Position numbers and translations under genes: made by a program
From: DAINRZ01 sp964634885
GTDB taxonomy: Bacteria; Bacteroidota; Ignavibacteria; Kapaibacteriales; UBA2268
NCBI GenBank assembly: GCA_964634885.1
Contig: CAZWLN010000047.1
Span: 1-36,921 of the forward strand
Direction: 5' to 3'
DNA length: 36,921 nucleotides
Notes under the pieces: model-generated
Told to the model about the DNA's origin: nothing
Seen by the model: the letters and a program-made list of their open reading frames with translations, nothing else
Databases searched by the model: none
Shown: positions 8,230 to 16,359 of the stretch, one piece after another
Layout of the letters: each line of letters starts with the position of its first letter
Position numbering within the stretch: position 1 is the first letter of the stretch

Positions 8230-9495
8230 ATGAAGAATAAATCCAGAAAAATAATCGAAATCGGTGGAATTGTACTTACCATAATTTCACTATTACTGAC
8301 TGTCAACCTGATTGCCAACCTCTATACCTCAATGGCAGTACTTTTAGTGCTGGCAATTGCAGGAATACTCATATTCAGGAGGCTGGACCACAACACAAAA
8401 CGCAATCTGTCGGAGAATGTGTTCATTGTCATATCAGGTGTTTCGGCGCTGACGCTTGTTGCTTTTGTTGCCTATCTGCTAATTCATATCTATTCGGGAG
8501 CCGCTGGCCGCCTGACCTGGGACTTCCTGTTTTCGGCGCCCAGGGAAGGCCTGACCGAGGGAGGCATCTTCCCTGCAATTGTCGGGACAGCCCTATTGGT
8601 AATAATAATGTCGCTTGTAAGTGTGCCCCTGGGTACAATTACGGCAATTTATCTTACCGAGTATGCAAAAGAATCGTCGAAAATTGCCCGGGGGATCAGG
8701 TTTGCAATCAATACCCTTGCCGGTGTTCCCGCCATCGTATTTGGTTTGTTCGGCCTCGGGTTTTTCATCGGAACCGTCGGACAGCAGATTGACAACATCG
8801 CAGTCGGCAGTAAAATGGACAGGGTTGAAACAATTTTGCATTCGAAAGACTATCCGGGGGAGACTGTCAGTGTACAAAACCTCGTTCAGACACTCATGCA
8901 GGACGGCGGAGACTGGGAAGAGCAGATTGAAGCGTTGAACAATCTTCAGGAGAATTGGGATAGGCCCATGAGCAAACAGGAACTTTCCGCTTTAATTAAG
9001 GAATCCTTCAGGCCAAAGTGGGGACAGCCGGCGCTTATCTGGTCGGCTTTGACGATGGCATTGTTGACTCTGCCGGTTGTGATTGTATCAGTGGAAGAGG
9101 CCATCAGGACAGTTCCCAAGGATTTAAGGGAAGCCAGCCTTGCCCTGGGAGCGACGAAGTTCAGGACAATACTTAAAGTGGTGCTGCCCGGTTCGATTAC
9201 GGGAATAATGACAGGAGGCATCCTTGCCGTCAGCCGCGGCGCCGGGGAGGTGGCTCCCATCCTTTTTACGGGAGCAGCCTATTACCTGCCTCATCTGCCA
9301 ACGGCGCTGAACTCACAATTCATGGAACTGGGGTACCATATTTACATCCTGACAACCCAATCGACTAATGTGGACCAGACGCTGCCCCTGCAATACGCAA
9401 CGACTTTCGTACTGCTGTTTTTGACGTTTGCACTAAACTTCTCGGCAATCTTCCTCAGGTCCAGGATAAGGAATAAATTGGCAAAATTGAATTAA
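8230..9495 (+). CDS. pstA: Phosphate ABC transporter permease PstA with an internal insertion
   Basis: This is the second channel subunit of the Pst importer, 421 residues, starting 3 nt after the pstC stop, so the two are probably translationally coupled. Family features are GVPAIVFGLFGLGF, a typical PstA helix, and the EAA-type loop EASLALGATKFRTILKVVLP followed by SRGAGEVAPILFTGAAYY. PstA proteins are usually ~280-300 residues. Here extra length comes from two predicted N-terminal helices (residues ~9-45) and from a hydrophilic stretch of about 80 residues (~185-264) between GLGFFIGTVG and PALIWSALTMALLTLP, where most family members have a short loop. Together with the long loop in PstC, this suggests an enlarged extracytoplasmic face of the transporter. 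Confidence 0.95.
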   Translation: MKNKSRKIIEIGGIVLTIISLLLTVNLIANLYTSMAVLLVLAIAGILIFRRLDHNTKRNLSENVFIVISGVSALTLVAFVAYLLIHIYSGAAGRLTWDFLFSAPREGLTEGGIFPAIVGTALLVIIMSLVSVPLGTITAIYLTEYAKESSKIARGIRFAINTLAGVPAIVFGLFGLGFFIGTVGQQIDNIAVGSKMDRVETILHSKDYPGETVSVQNLVQTLMQDGGDWEEQIEALNNLQENWDRPMSKQELSALIKESFRPKWGQPALIWSALTMALLTLPVVIVSVEEAIRTVPKDLREASLALGATKFRTILKVVLPGSITGIMTGGILAVSRGAGEVAPILFTGAAYYLPHLPTALNSQFMELGYHIYILTTQSTNVDQTLPLQYATTFVLLFLTFALNFSAIFLRSRIRNKLAKLN

Positions 9496-9522
9496 TTACA
9501 GAACAGGAGAGAATTGATAACC

Positions 9523-10281
9523 ATGAAAGAAACAAAAATCAATGTTAGTAACCTGAACTTCTATTACGGTAAAAACGCGGCACTGAAAGACATCTCGCTT
9601 GAAATGTATTCGAACCAGGTCACAGCTTTCATAGGCCCTTCCGGTTGCGGTAAATCGACATTCCTGCGAACCCTCAACAGGATGAACGACCTGATTGACA
9701 ACATTAAAGTCGAAGGTTCCGTAGTCATCGACGGACTGGACATTTACAATCCGGACATCGACGTTGTACAGCTCCGGAAGAGGATTGGCATGGTATTCCA
9801 GAAGTCCAACCCGTTTCCCAAATCCATATATGATAATATAGCCTACGGTCCGAGGATCAACGGCATCAGGGAAAAAATGAAACTCGACGAGATCGTCGAA
9901 GAAAGCCTCCGTAAGGCAGCAATCTGGGACGAAGCCAAAGACAGGCTGCGCGATTCGGCTCTAAGCTTTTCCGGCGGCCAGCAACAGCGTATATGCATTG
10001 CCCGTGCCCTTGCGGTAAACCCTGACATCATCCTGATGGACGAACCGGCAAGCGCTCTCGATCCGATCTCCACGGCCAAGATTGAGGAATTAATACTGGA
10101 GCTGAGAAAGAATTACACAATCGTAATCGTTACTCATAATATGCAGCAGGCTGCAAGAGTAAGCGATTACACAGCTTTCTTCTACCTGGGTGAGTTGATA
10201 GAATACAACAAAACAGGTGCGCTGTTTACCAATCCCGAAAAAAAACAGACTGAAGATTACATCACCGGAAGGTTCGGATAA
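9523..10281 (+). CDS. pstB: Phosphate ABC transporter ATP-binding protein
   Basis: This is the ATPase of the Pst importer, about 252 residues. It shows the Walker A motif GPSGCGKST, the Q-loop VFQKSNPFP, and YDNIAYGPR, which is typical of PstB. It also has the signature LSFSGGQQQR, Walker B IILMDEPASALD, and the switch histidine in VTHNM. The start is uncertain: an ATG at 9523 is 13 nt after AGGAG (9505-9509), while an in-frame TTG at 9514 is 4 nt after it. I list the ATG. It is followed by phoU after 49 nt. Confidence 0.97.
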   Translation: MKETKINVSNLNFYYGKNAALKDISLEMYSNQVTAFIGPSGCGKSTFLRTLNRMNDLIDNIKVEGSVVIDGLDIYNPDIDVVQLRKRIGMVFQKSNPFPKSIYDNIAYGPRINGIREKMKLDEIVEESLRKAAIWDEAKDRLRDSALSFSGGQQQRICIARALAVNPDIILMDEPASALDPISTAKIEELILELRKNYTIVIVTHNMQQAARVSDYTAFFYLGELIEYNKTGALFTNPEKKQTEDYITGRFG

Positions 10282-10330
10282 TCCTGATAAGAATAATAAA
10301 TTAAAATCAAAGTAAAAAAGGGTAAAGAAA

Positions 10331-11068
10331 ATGAATGTACATACAATCCAAAGATTCGACAATGACCTCGACAAGCTTCGTTCGCGACTCATTAAGATGT
10401 GTACGCTCGTCCAGCAGCAGATGGATTTCGTGATGAAAGCCCTTGCCGAAAGCGACAAGCAGTTGTCGGAGCTAATTATTGCCAATGACGACAAAATCGA
10501 CAAAGTCGATATTAAAATCGACAAACAGTGCATGGAAATATTCGCAGTCCATCAGCCTTTAGCATCGGATCTGAGGTTGGTACTCACTACTCTCTCCCTC
10601 AATGACCTGATTGAACTCATCGGCGATACATTAGTGGATATTGCCAGGTGCATCGGCGACATTCAGGACAATCCGTTCCTGATCAGGAAAACACAGATAC
10701 TCCGGATGGGTGAAGTAGTAGGCAATATGTTAAACAGGGCTGTCGATGCATACATCTTTGCTAATCATGAATTGGCAAAAGAATGCTTTGTACTGATACC
10801 CCAGGTTAAGAATCTTCGGAAACAGAACATGGATATACTGGCCGGACTGGTAAAGGAAGAACCAGGCTATGCAGTAACCTGTCTCATGCTCCAGGACATC
10901 AACAGGAACCTGAAAATGGTTGCGGACTTGTCTGTCAATGCAGCACAAGAGATTGTTTTCCTGGCGGAAGCAAGAAACATCAAGCACAGTGCCCTGGCAG
11001 ACGGCGGGAGTGCCGATTCCGGAGATGTGGCAGGTGAAAATGACATCGAAGGCATTAAAGCAGAATAA
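10331..11068 (+). CDS. phoU: Phosphate signalling and transport regulator PhoU
   Basis: PhoU couples the Pst transporter to the PhoR sensor kinase and restrains Pho activation when phosphate is plentiful. The 245-residue protein has the two-fold three-helix layout of the family. The first half includes DLDKLRSRLIKMCTLVQQQM and IDKQCMEIFAVHQPLASDLR, the latter carrying the typical helix with the metal-site and (H)QP(L)A(S/R)DLR signature. The second half repeats the pattern less clearly (DINRNLKMVADLSVNAAQEI, then EARNIKHS). A ~30-residue acidic, Gly/Asp-rich tail follows the folded part. It lies between pstB and the kinase gene in one operon. Confidence 0.95.
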   Translation: MNVHTIQRFDNDLDKLRSRLIKMCTLVQQQMDFVMKALAESDKQLSELIIANDDKIDKVDIKIDKQCMEIFAVHQPLASDLRLVLTTLSLNDLIELIGDTLVDIARCIGDIQDNPFLIRKTQILRMGEVVGNMLNRAVDAYIFANHELAKECFVLIPQVKNLRKQNMDILAGLVKEEPGYAVTCLMLQDINRNLKMVADLSVNAAQEIVFLAEARNIKHSALADGGSADSGDVAGENDIEGIKAE

Positions 11069-11111
11069 TGGTTTTTGGGTTTATTGATAAATTATTAAGA
11101 ATGATATATCT

Positions 11112-12842
11112 ATGAAAAGTATTTTTTCAAAAGTATTTCTCGGGTTTGTTGTTTCAATAATTCTGTTCATGTCAGTAGTGATTATCTTTTCGGCGGGAGT
11201 CATCAGGGACTATTACACCGACGCACAGATTGCCGATATTCAAAAGCTGAACAGGACGATAATATATGAAGTCGAACCACTTTTGTCAGGGAATAAACAA
11301 GATTCCTTAGAAAGGGCAATTAAAGACCTGGCAAGAATTAACAACATAAGGATCACGATTATTGCACCTGACGGTGTTGTGCTTCACGACACGGAAAAAG
11401 ACCCTAAGACAATGGAGAATCACGGAGACAGGCCGGAGATCATCAGCGCCGGGCGTAAAGGCACGGGCGACACTGTCAGGTACAGCTATTCCATCAGGAC
11501 CGGCCTGCTCTATGACGCTGTTGCCGTCAGGGATAGCCGTGGTGAGATCATCGCCTACTCCAGGCTCAGTGTTCCGGTGAGCAGTGTGGATGAGATGGTG
11601 TCCGGACTGACGTGGCAGGTCGTCATCCTGGCTATCGTTGGCATCATCGTTGCCACAATTATCATCTTCTTCTTTGTACGCTCTTTAACCTATCCGATTA
11701 AAACCCTGGCCTTCCACGCCAACCAGGTTGCGCAGGGTGATTTCAAAGCCCGTGTCTATCTTAACCGCCGCGATGAACTGGCAAGCCTCGCCAACAGTCT
11801 GAATTCCATGGCTATGAAATTAAGCCGCCTTTTCGATGAAAATTTCAGGCAGTCGGAGAAGCTGAAGTCGATATTCAGTTCCATTAAGGACGGAATAATT
11901 GTGATAGACAATAAAGACCGGATTGTTTTCACCAACGAACAACTTCAAACGATAGTCAGGGCTGACCCGGACTATAAAAAGTATTACTGGGAAATCATTC
12001 CCGATCCGCAGTTCTCGAAGCTGGTTAGGAAAATACAAAACACAGGCCGGCCTTTGTCTAAGGATGTAGTCATCAATAAAGGCAATTACACTGCAAGCGG
12101 CAGCATTACTAATGGCGACAGGGAAGTGGTAGTGATGCTCAGAAATATCGATGAGATGAAGAGGATTGAGGTAATTAAAAAGGAATTCATTGCCAATGTA
12201 TCCCATGAATTGAAAACTCCACTGACATCCATCAAGGGGTTCATCGAGACAATGGAACTCGAAGCTGACCCGTCAAACAGGCATTACTTGTGCATCATGA
12301 AAAGACAAGCCGACAGGCTCATCAACATCGTCCAGGACATCGTACTGTTGGCGCAGGTGGAACATACGGACAGGGAACTGCTTGTGTCTGATGTCGATTT
12401 GAATGACGTCCTGATGGTGGCGCTGAAAATCCTTTCTCCGAAGATCGAAGCAAAGAACCTCGAAGTAAATATTAACATTGCAGGCGATGCGGCTGTAATC
12501 AAAGCCGACGAATATATGATGGAACAGGTGTTTCTTAATTTGCTGGAGAATGCAGTCAATTACACAGAAGAGGGTTTCATCGGTTTCCGTACTTTCAGGC
12601 TCAATGATAATATTATATTGGAATTCAGCGACAGCGGCATTGGTATTCCCGAAAACCAGACGGAAAGAATTTTCGAAAGGTTCTACACTGTTGACCGGTC
12701 CCGTTCCAGGTCCCTGTCGGGGACTGGGCTGGGGCTGTCGATAGTGAAACATATCGTTATGTCACACGGCGGTTCGATCATATGCAAAAGTTCGCCTGGC
12801 GCCGGTTCTGTCTTTAAGATTACCTTGCCTGTAAATAAATAA
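11112..12842 (+). CDS. phoR: Membrane sensor histidine kinase, PhoR-type
   Basis: This is a 576-residue sensor kinase. Helices at residues ~8-30 and ~168-190 enclose an extracytoplasmic sensor domain containing DTEKDPKTMENHGDRPEI, a stretch characteristic of PhoR/PhoP-pair sensors. A HAMP domain (~191-243) and a PAS domain (~250-345) follow. The dimerisation H-box is FIANVSHELKTPLTSIKGF, with phospho-acceptor His365. The ATPase domain has the N-box NLLENAVNYT and the G boxes DSGIGIP and GTGLGLSIV. Its place directly after phoU supports phosphate sensing. The response regulator partner (PhoB/PhoP) is not in this window, although phoB-phoR pairs are usual. No clear terminator follows. Confidence 0.92.
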   Translation: MKSIFSKVFLGFVVSIILFMSVVIIFSAGVIRDYYTDAQIADIQKLNRTIIYEVEPLLSGNKQDSLERAIKDLARINNIRITIIAPDGVVLHDTEKDPKTMENHGDRPEIISAGRKGTGDTVRYSYSIRTGLLYDAVAVRDSRGEIIAYSRLSVPVSSVDEMVSGLTWQVVILAIVGIIVATIIIFFFVRSLTYPIKTLAFHANQVAQGDFKARVYLNRRDELASLANSLNSMAMKLSRLFDENFRQSEKLKSIFSSIKDGIIVIDNKDRIVFTNEQLQTIVRADPDYKKYYWEIIPDPQFSKLVRKIQNTGRPLSKDVVINKGNYTASGSITNGDREVVVMLRNIDEMKRIEVIKKEFIANVSHELKTPLTSIKGFIETMELEADPSNRHYLCIMKRQADRLINIVQDIVLLAQVEHTDRELLVSDVDLNDVLMVALKILSPKIEAKNLEVNINIAGDAAVIKADEYMMEQVFLNLLENAVNYTEEGFIGFRTFRLNDNIILEFSDSGIGIPENQTERIFERFYTVDRSRSRSLSGTGLGLSIVKHIVMSHGGSIICKSSPGAGSVFKITLPVNK

Positions 12843-12921
12843 TTACCGTTAATAATTGGTAGTATTATTCAATATATAATCGTAGTTATATCCTAAAAGA
12901 GCGAAGGCCGGTGTGGGGCGG

Positions 12922-13057
12922 TCAAGTTTATCAAGTTCGTAAAGTTCATCAAGTTTATAAAGTAAGAAGAAGTGCTGCTGGAGCGGCTTCCCCCTCCTTG
13001 GATAAGGAGGGGGCAGGGGGTGGTTGGATTCTAAGTTTGTCAAGTTCGTCAAGAAAG
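12922..13057. repeat. 9-nt tandem repeat array interrupted by a palindrome
   Basis: Nonamers TCAAGTTTA, TCAAGTTCG, TAAAGTTCA, TCAAGTTTA and TAAAGTAAG run without gaps from 12922 to 12966. Two more (TCAAGTTCG, TCAAGAAAG) sit at 13040-13057, after a partial unit at 13032. Between the blocks lies the hairpin at 12990-13013 with its G-rich tail. Confidence 0.8.
12990..13013. repeat. GC-rich palindrome (REP-like)
   Basis: CCCCCTCCTT (12990-12999) and AAGGAGGGGG (13004-13013) form a perfect 10-bp stem with loop GGAT, followed by a G-rich tail (CAGGGGGTGG). The form resembles dispersed extragenic palindromes. Copy number in the genome cannot be judged from here. Confidence 0.65.
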
Positions 13058-13150
13058 AATGAAAGTCCCGGCAATTGAATAAGGGGCAGCTGCCCCTTGT
13101 TCACACACATCCCATGCACCTGCGAGGCGAAGCCCGTCTTACCCGTCGCG

Positions 13151-13183
13151 AACCTTCCGAAGGTTTGGAACCTTCGGAAGGTT
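13151..13183. repeat. 15-bp perfect inverted repeat
   Basis: AACCTTCCGAAGGTT (13151-13165) and AACCTTCGGAAGGTT (13169-13183) are exact reverse complements separated by TGG. Each arm is itself nearly palindromic. The core AACCTTCCGA recurs in the hairpin at 19799-19837. Confidence 0.75.
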
Positions 13184-13205
13184 GAAGCGTTAGACCCCAC
13201 CTAAA

Positions 13206-13294
13206 TCCTCCCCATTGGGGAGGACTTGAAGAACCGACATTCTTTCTCCTTCCCCTTGGGGAAGGCCGGGATGGAGTCGGGAAGGCCGGGATGG
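13206..13294. repeat. Two palindromes and a 20-nt-period direct repeat
   Basis: TCCTCCCCA/TGGGGAGGA (13206-13224) and CCTTCCCC/GGGGAAGG (13248-13265) are compact palindromes. GGGAAGGCCGGGATGG then occurs at 13259-13274 and again at 13279-13294. The second palindrome and the direct repeat overlap. Confidence 0.65.
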
Positions 13295-13414
13295 GGTTGC
13301 TTCAATGTATAAGTATTTATCTTTCAATTACAATTTACCCTCTACAAATAGCGAATTTAATAATTAGCAATATATACCATGATTTCCTTAAATTCGTCTA
13401 TATTAAATTGAAAA

Positions 13415-13422
13415 TATTTTTG
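13415..13422 (+). promoter_or_regulatory. Bacteroidetes-type -7 element before the DUF721 gene
   Basis: TATTTTTG is an exact match to TANNTTTG and lies 17 nt before the ATG at 13440, giving a short leader. No clear -33 element was seen. Confidence 0.4.
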
Positions 13423-13439
13423 ATAAATTTTCTGGTATT

Positions 13440-13739
13440 ATGAGCGATTTGAGAAGAACAGAACCGGAATTCCTCGGTAACATCATCGGCAGGATCATGA
13501 GGGAGACAGGGCTGGAAGACAGCGTACTCGAAGTGGAACTGCAGGATCTGTGGTTAGAGACAGTAGGCGAGAATGCAGCTGCCGTTTCGAAGGTACAGTC
13601 CTTCGAGCGTGGACGGCTCGTCATTGCCACCGGTTCATCGACCTGGCGCTCCGAACTGTTGGCCAGGAAAGAAGCAATTACTCAGCAGATTAATGAAAAG
13701 TACGGAAGGCCGGTGGTAAGGGAGTTGATAATCAGGTAA
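13440..13739 (+). CDS. DUF721 / DciA-like protein
   Basis: This encodes a 99-residue protein of the DUF721 family, whose members include DciA, the loader of replicative helicase DnaB in bacteria lacking DnaC. The family pattern is visible: an N-terminal segment leading to LQDLWLETVGENAAAVSK, where the Trp and Val-Gly are typical, then a beta-alpha core with GRLVIATGSSTWRSELLARK, where the family often has W-x-x-E-L. It ends in the strand VVRELIIR. DUF721 genes frequently sit beside gyrB or recF near the origin, and gyrB is indeed next, 146 nt downstream. I am confident of the family; the DciA function is inferred. Confidence 0.85.
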   Translation: MSDLRRTEPEFLGNIIGRIMRETGLEDSVLEVELQDLWLETVGENAAAVSKVQSFERGRLVIATGSSTWRSELLARKEAITQQINEKYGRPVVRELIIR

Positions 13740-13837
13740 AAAATGCCCCGGGAAAAATGCGTCTATGTATTTATCAACACTATATTTTCAGGTGAATTAT
13801 TTATCTCAGAATACTCAGAAAAATCACGAAAATTTCG

Positions 13838-13845
13838 TAACTTTG
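13838..13845 (+). promoter_or_regulatory. Bacteroidetes-type -7 element before gyrB
   Basis: TAACTTTG matches TANNTTTG exactly and is 40 nt upstream of the gyrB ATG at 13886. The upstream -33 region shows no obvious TTTG at the usual distance. Confidence 0.4.
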
Positions 13846-13885
13846 TAAGTTTGTATAATGATTATTTTTAATAATTGAAAAGATT

Positions 13886-15928
13886 ATGGAAGAATTAGAA
13901 CAGAACGAAGATTTATTAAATAATAACGGAAACGGCAACGGTAACGGTAACGGTAACGGCAACGGGAACGGTAACGGTTACACAGAAGACAGCATCAGGG
14001 TGCTCGAAGGCCTCGAAGCAGTAAGGTTACGCCCTGCTATGTACATCGGCGATGTCGGTGAGCGCGGCCTCCACCACCTGATTCAGGAAGTCGTGGACAA
14101 CTCCATCGACGAAGCTCTTGCCGGTGTTTGTAAGAACATCTATGTTACTCTCCACAATGACGGCGCCTGTTCGGTAGTGGACGACGGACGCGGCATTCCT
14201 ACCGGTTTACATCCCGTCAAGCAGATTTCTACCCTTGAAGTGGTAATGTGTACCCTTCACGCCGGCGGTAAATTCGACAAAGGCTCTTACAAAGTTTCCG
14301 GTGGTTTGCACGGCGTCGGCGTTTCCTGCGTCAACGCCCTGTCCTCAGTAGCTGAAGCTACTGTTTACAGGGATGGGAGCATCTATTACCAGAAATACCA
14401 GGAAGGCATCCCGGTTACAGGTGTCGAGACCATCGGTGAGACCGACAGGACAGGTACAACGATTAAATTCTATCCTGACCAGACCATTTTTCAGGTTCCA
14501 CGCTTCCGCTTCTCAAAAGTTGCCGAAAGGCTCCGTGAACTGGCTTTCCTCAACTCTTACGTTACCATTCACCTGGCCGACGAAAGAGACGGCAGGAAAG
14601 AGACTTTTCACTACGAAGGCGGCCTTGTCGATTTCGTAAAATATGTCGATGACGCTGTAACCACAGTGGTCGAACCGATTTACATTACCGGCAGCAACAA
14701 AAACGGGTCGGACGTCGAAACACAGGTCTTCATCTGCTTCCAGTACAACAACGGTTACAATGAGAATGTCCTGTCGTATGTCAATAATATTAACACCATA
14801 GAGGGCGGAACTCACGTCTCAGGTTTCAGGTCGGCCCTGACCAGAACTCTCAACGCTTACGCCGCCAATATTAAAAATATGAAAGTTCAGCTTTCCGGCG
14901 ACGACTTCCGTGAAGGCCTTACTGCCATCATCTCCGTAATGGTTCCCGAACCCCAGTTCGAAGGCCAGACCAAAACGAAGCTCGGCAACGGCGAAGTCGA
15001 AGGCATTGTCAGAACCATCGTTAACGACAAGCTGAATATATTCTTAGACCAGAACCCGAACGTGGCAAAGAAGATTCTCGAGAAGGCCGTACTCGCCGCA
15101 GAAGCCCGTATTGCCGCAAAGAAGTCCAGGGAACTGGTACGCAGGAAAAGTGTTCTGGAAAACTCGACACTGCCCGGAAAACTGGCTGACTGCTCCTCGC
15201 GCAATCCTGATGAGACCGAAGTGTTCATCGTCGAGGGCGATTCGGCGGGTGGCTCCGCCAAACAGGGGAGAGACAGGCGCTTCCAGGCCATACTTCCTTT
15301 GAGAGGCAAGATACTTAATGTCCAGAAGGCAAGGGAAACAAAGATTCTCGAAAGTGAAGAGATCAGGATCATCATTACTGCCTTAGGCGCCGGATTCGGC
15401 AACGATTTTAACTTCGAGAAACTGCGCTACGGCAAGATCATCCTGATGGCTGACGCCGACGTGGATGGCGCCCACATCAGGACGCTGCTGCTAACGCTGT
15501 TTTTCATCTATATGAAAGAGCTGATATACCAAGGGAAGCTCTTCATTGCCCAACCGCCCCTGTACAAGGTAAAAAAAGGCAAAGCAGAGCATTACGCCTA
15601 TAACGACGACGAGAGGAACGACATTATCAGCCGTATCAGGAAAGAGATTGCCGAGAAGAAGGGCATCCGCATCGAGGACGTGCCTATCGGCGACGAATCG
15701 GCCAAAGACGGCATTACCATCTCCCGGTTCAAGGGTTTGGGCGAGATGAACCCCGAACAGCTCTGGGAAACGACAATGAATCCCGAAACAAGAACACTGT
15801 TGCAGGTTACCATCGAGGACGCCAAGGAAGCAGCGAGGATATTCCAGATGCTGATGGGCGACAAGGTCGAGCCCCGCAGGGAATTCATCGAAACGAACGC
15901 CGAGTATGTCAAGAACCTCGACGTATAA
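13886..15928 (+). CDS. gyrB: DNA gyrase subunit B
   Basis: This is the ATPase subunit of DNA gyrase, 680 residues, the short form without the large insertion found in enterobacterial GyrB. It shows the GHKL ATPase motifs EVVDNSIDEALAG, DDGRGIPTG and GGLHGVGVSCVNALS. The Toprim domain contains EGDSAGGSAKQGRDR and LMADADVDGAHIRTLLL, with the metal-binding acidic residues. The C-terminal signature is RFKGLGEMNPEQLWETTMNP. Unusually, residues 14-31 are nine Asn-Gly pairs encoded by a hexanucleotide repeat. This precedes the normal GyrB start (YTEDSIRVLEGLEAVRLRPA), so it is an added, probably disordered, tail. A rho-independent terminator follows 24 nt after the stop. Confidence 0.98.
   Translation: MEELEQNEDLLNNNGNGNGNGNGNGNGNGNGYTEDSIRVLEGLEAVRLRPAMYIGDVGERGLHHLIQEVVDNSIDEALAGVCKNIYVTLHNDGACSVVDDGRGIPTGLHPVKQISTLEVVMCTLHAGGKFDKGSYKVSGGLHGVGVSCVNALSSVAEATVYRDGSIYYQKYQEGIPVTGVETIGETDRTGTTIKFYPDQTIFQVPRFRFSKVAERLRELAFLNSYVTIHLADERDGRKETFHYEGGLVDFVKYVDDAVTTVVEPIYITGSNKNGSDVETQVFICFQYNNGYNENVLSYVNNINTIEGGTHVSGFRSALTRTLNAYAANIKNMKVQLSGDDFREGLTAIISVMVPEPQFEGQTKTKLGNGEVEGIVRTIVNDKLNIFLDQNPNVAKKILEKAVLAAEARIAAKKSRELVRRKSVLENSTLPGKLADCSSRNPDETEVFIVEGDSAGGSAKQGRDRRFQAILPLRGKILNVQKARETKILESEEIRIIITALGAGFGNDFNFEKLRYGKIILMADADVDGAHIRTLLLTLFFIYMKELIYQGKLFIAQPPLYKVKKGKAEHYAYNDDERNDIISRIRKEIAEKKGIRIEDVPIGDESAKDGITISRFKGLGEMNPEQLWETTMNPETRTLLQVTIEDAKEAARIFQMLMGDKVEPRREFIETNAEYVKNLDV
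13925..13978 (+). repeat. Hexanucleotide repeat AACGGN x9 in the 5' end of gyrB
   Basis: Nine consecutive hexamers AACGGA/C/T/G code for (Asn-Gly)9. The third base of the Gly codon varies between units, so the tract is not a perfect DNA repeat and may be partly maintained at protein level. Confidence 0.9.
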
Positions 15929-15952
15929 TCCAATAACGAAATATTTTTAAAG

Positions 15953-15976
15953 AAAGGGGCGAAATGCCCCTTTTTT
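15953..15976 (+). terminator. Rho-independent terminator of gyrB
   Basis: AAAGGGGC, loop GAAAT, then GCCCCTTT form an 8-bp stem continuing into a run of six T (15971-15976). It lies 24 nt after the gyrB stop. Confidence 0.9.
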
Positions 15977-16227
15977 GTATGCAAATAATGGAGAGGACGG
16001 TTTCCAGTTCCGCCGCTGTCCCGGCCTGCAGGAAGATTGGACGCTGATAAAGGTGAAGGTATATTTGTAATGTTAAGCGCCATATTCTAATAACGAGGCG
16101 CTGACTGCTTTTGATGGCTCTATCAACCAGCCTGATATTGAAAAGCATAAGACTGGAATTGAATAATCCTTAAAATTTTTTACAAATCTTTTACAATTGC
16201 CGTAACCCAATGTAAATCAAGTAGTTA

Positions 16228-16253
16228 CCCCCCCCGCATTGCTCTGCAATGCG
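16228..16253. repeat. C8 homopolymer and 8-bp hairpin
   Basis: Eight C (16228-16235) run into CGCATTGC (16235-16242), loop TCT, GCAATGCG (16246-16253). The stem is perfect. No T-run follows. Confidence 0.6.
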
Positions 16254-16359
16254 AATAAAAAATATCGCTTGACTTTAATAAAAAATTGTATTATGTTTAT
16301 GTTAACAAATAAGTCCGGTTAAGAAAATATCAGTAATAATCGGGCGATCAAATTTAAGA

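Larger units (their letters stand above)
12843..13439. other. Repeat-rich intergenic region
   Basis: About 600 bases without a credible gene; apparent ORFs are translations of repeats. From left to right it holds a nonamer array (12922-12966) split by a palindrome (12990-13013) and resuming at 13032-13057, a 15-bp perfect inverted repeat (13151-13183), two further GC-rich palindromes (13206-13224 and 13248-13265) and a 16-nt direct repeat with a 20-nt period (13259-13294). An AT-rich stretch with the promoter for the next gene closes the region. Confidence 0.75.

Noticed and set aside
12849..13200. Two small minus-strand ORFs with KLDELYELDKLD-like residues
   Set aside because: They come from reading through the nonamer array and palindromes; no credible start signal or protein family.
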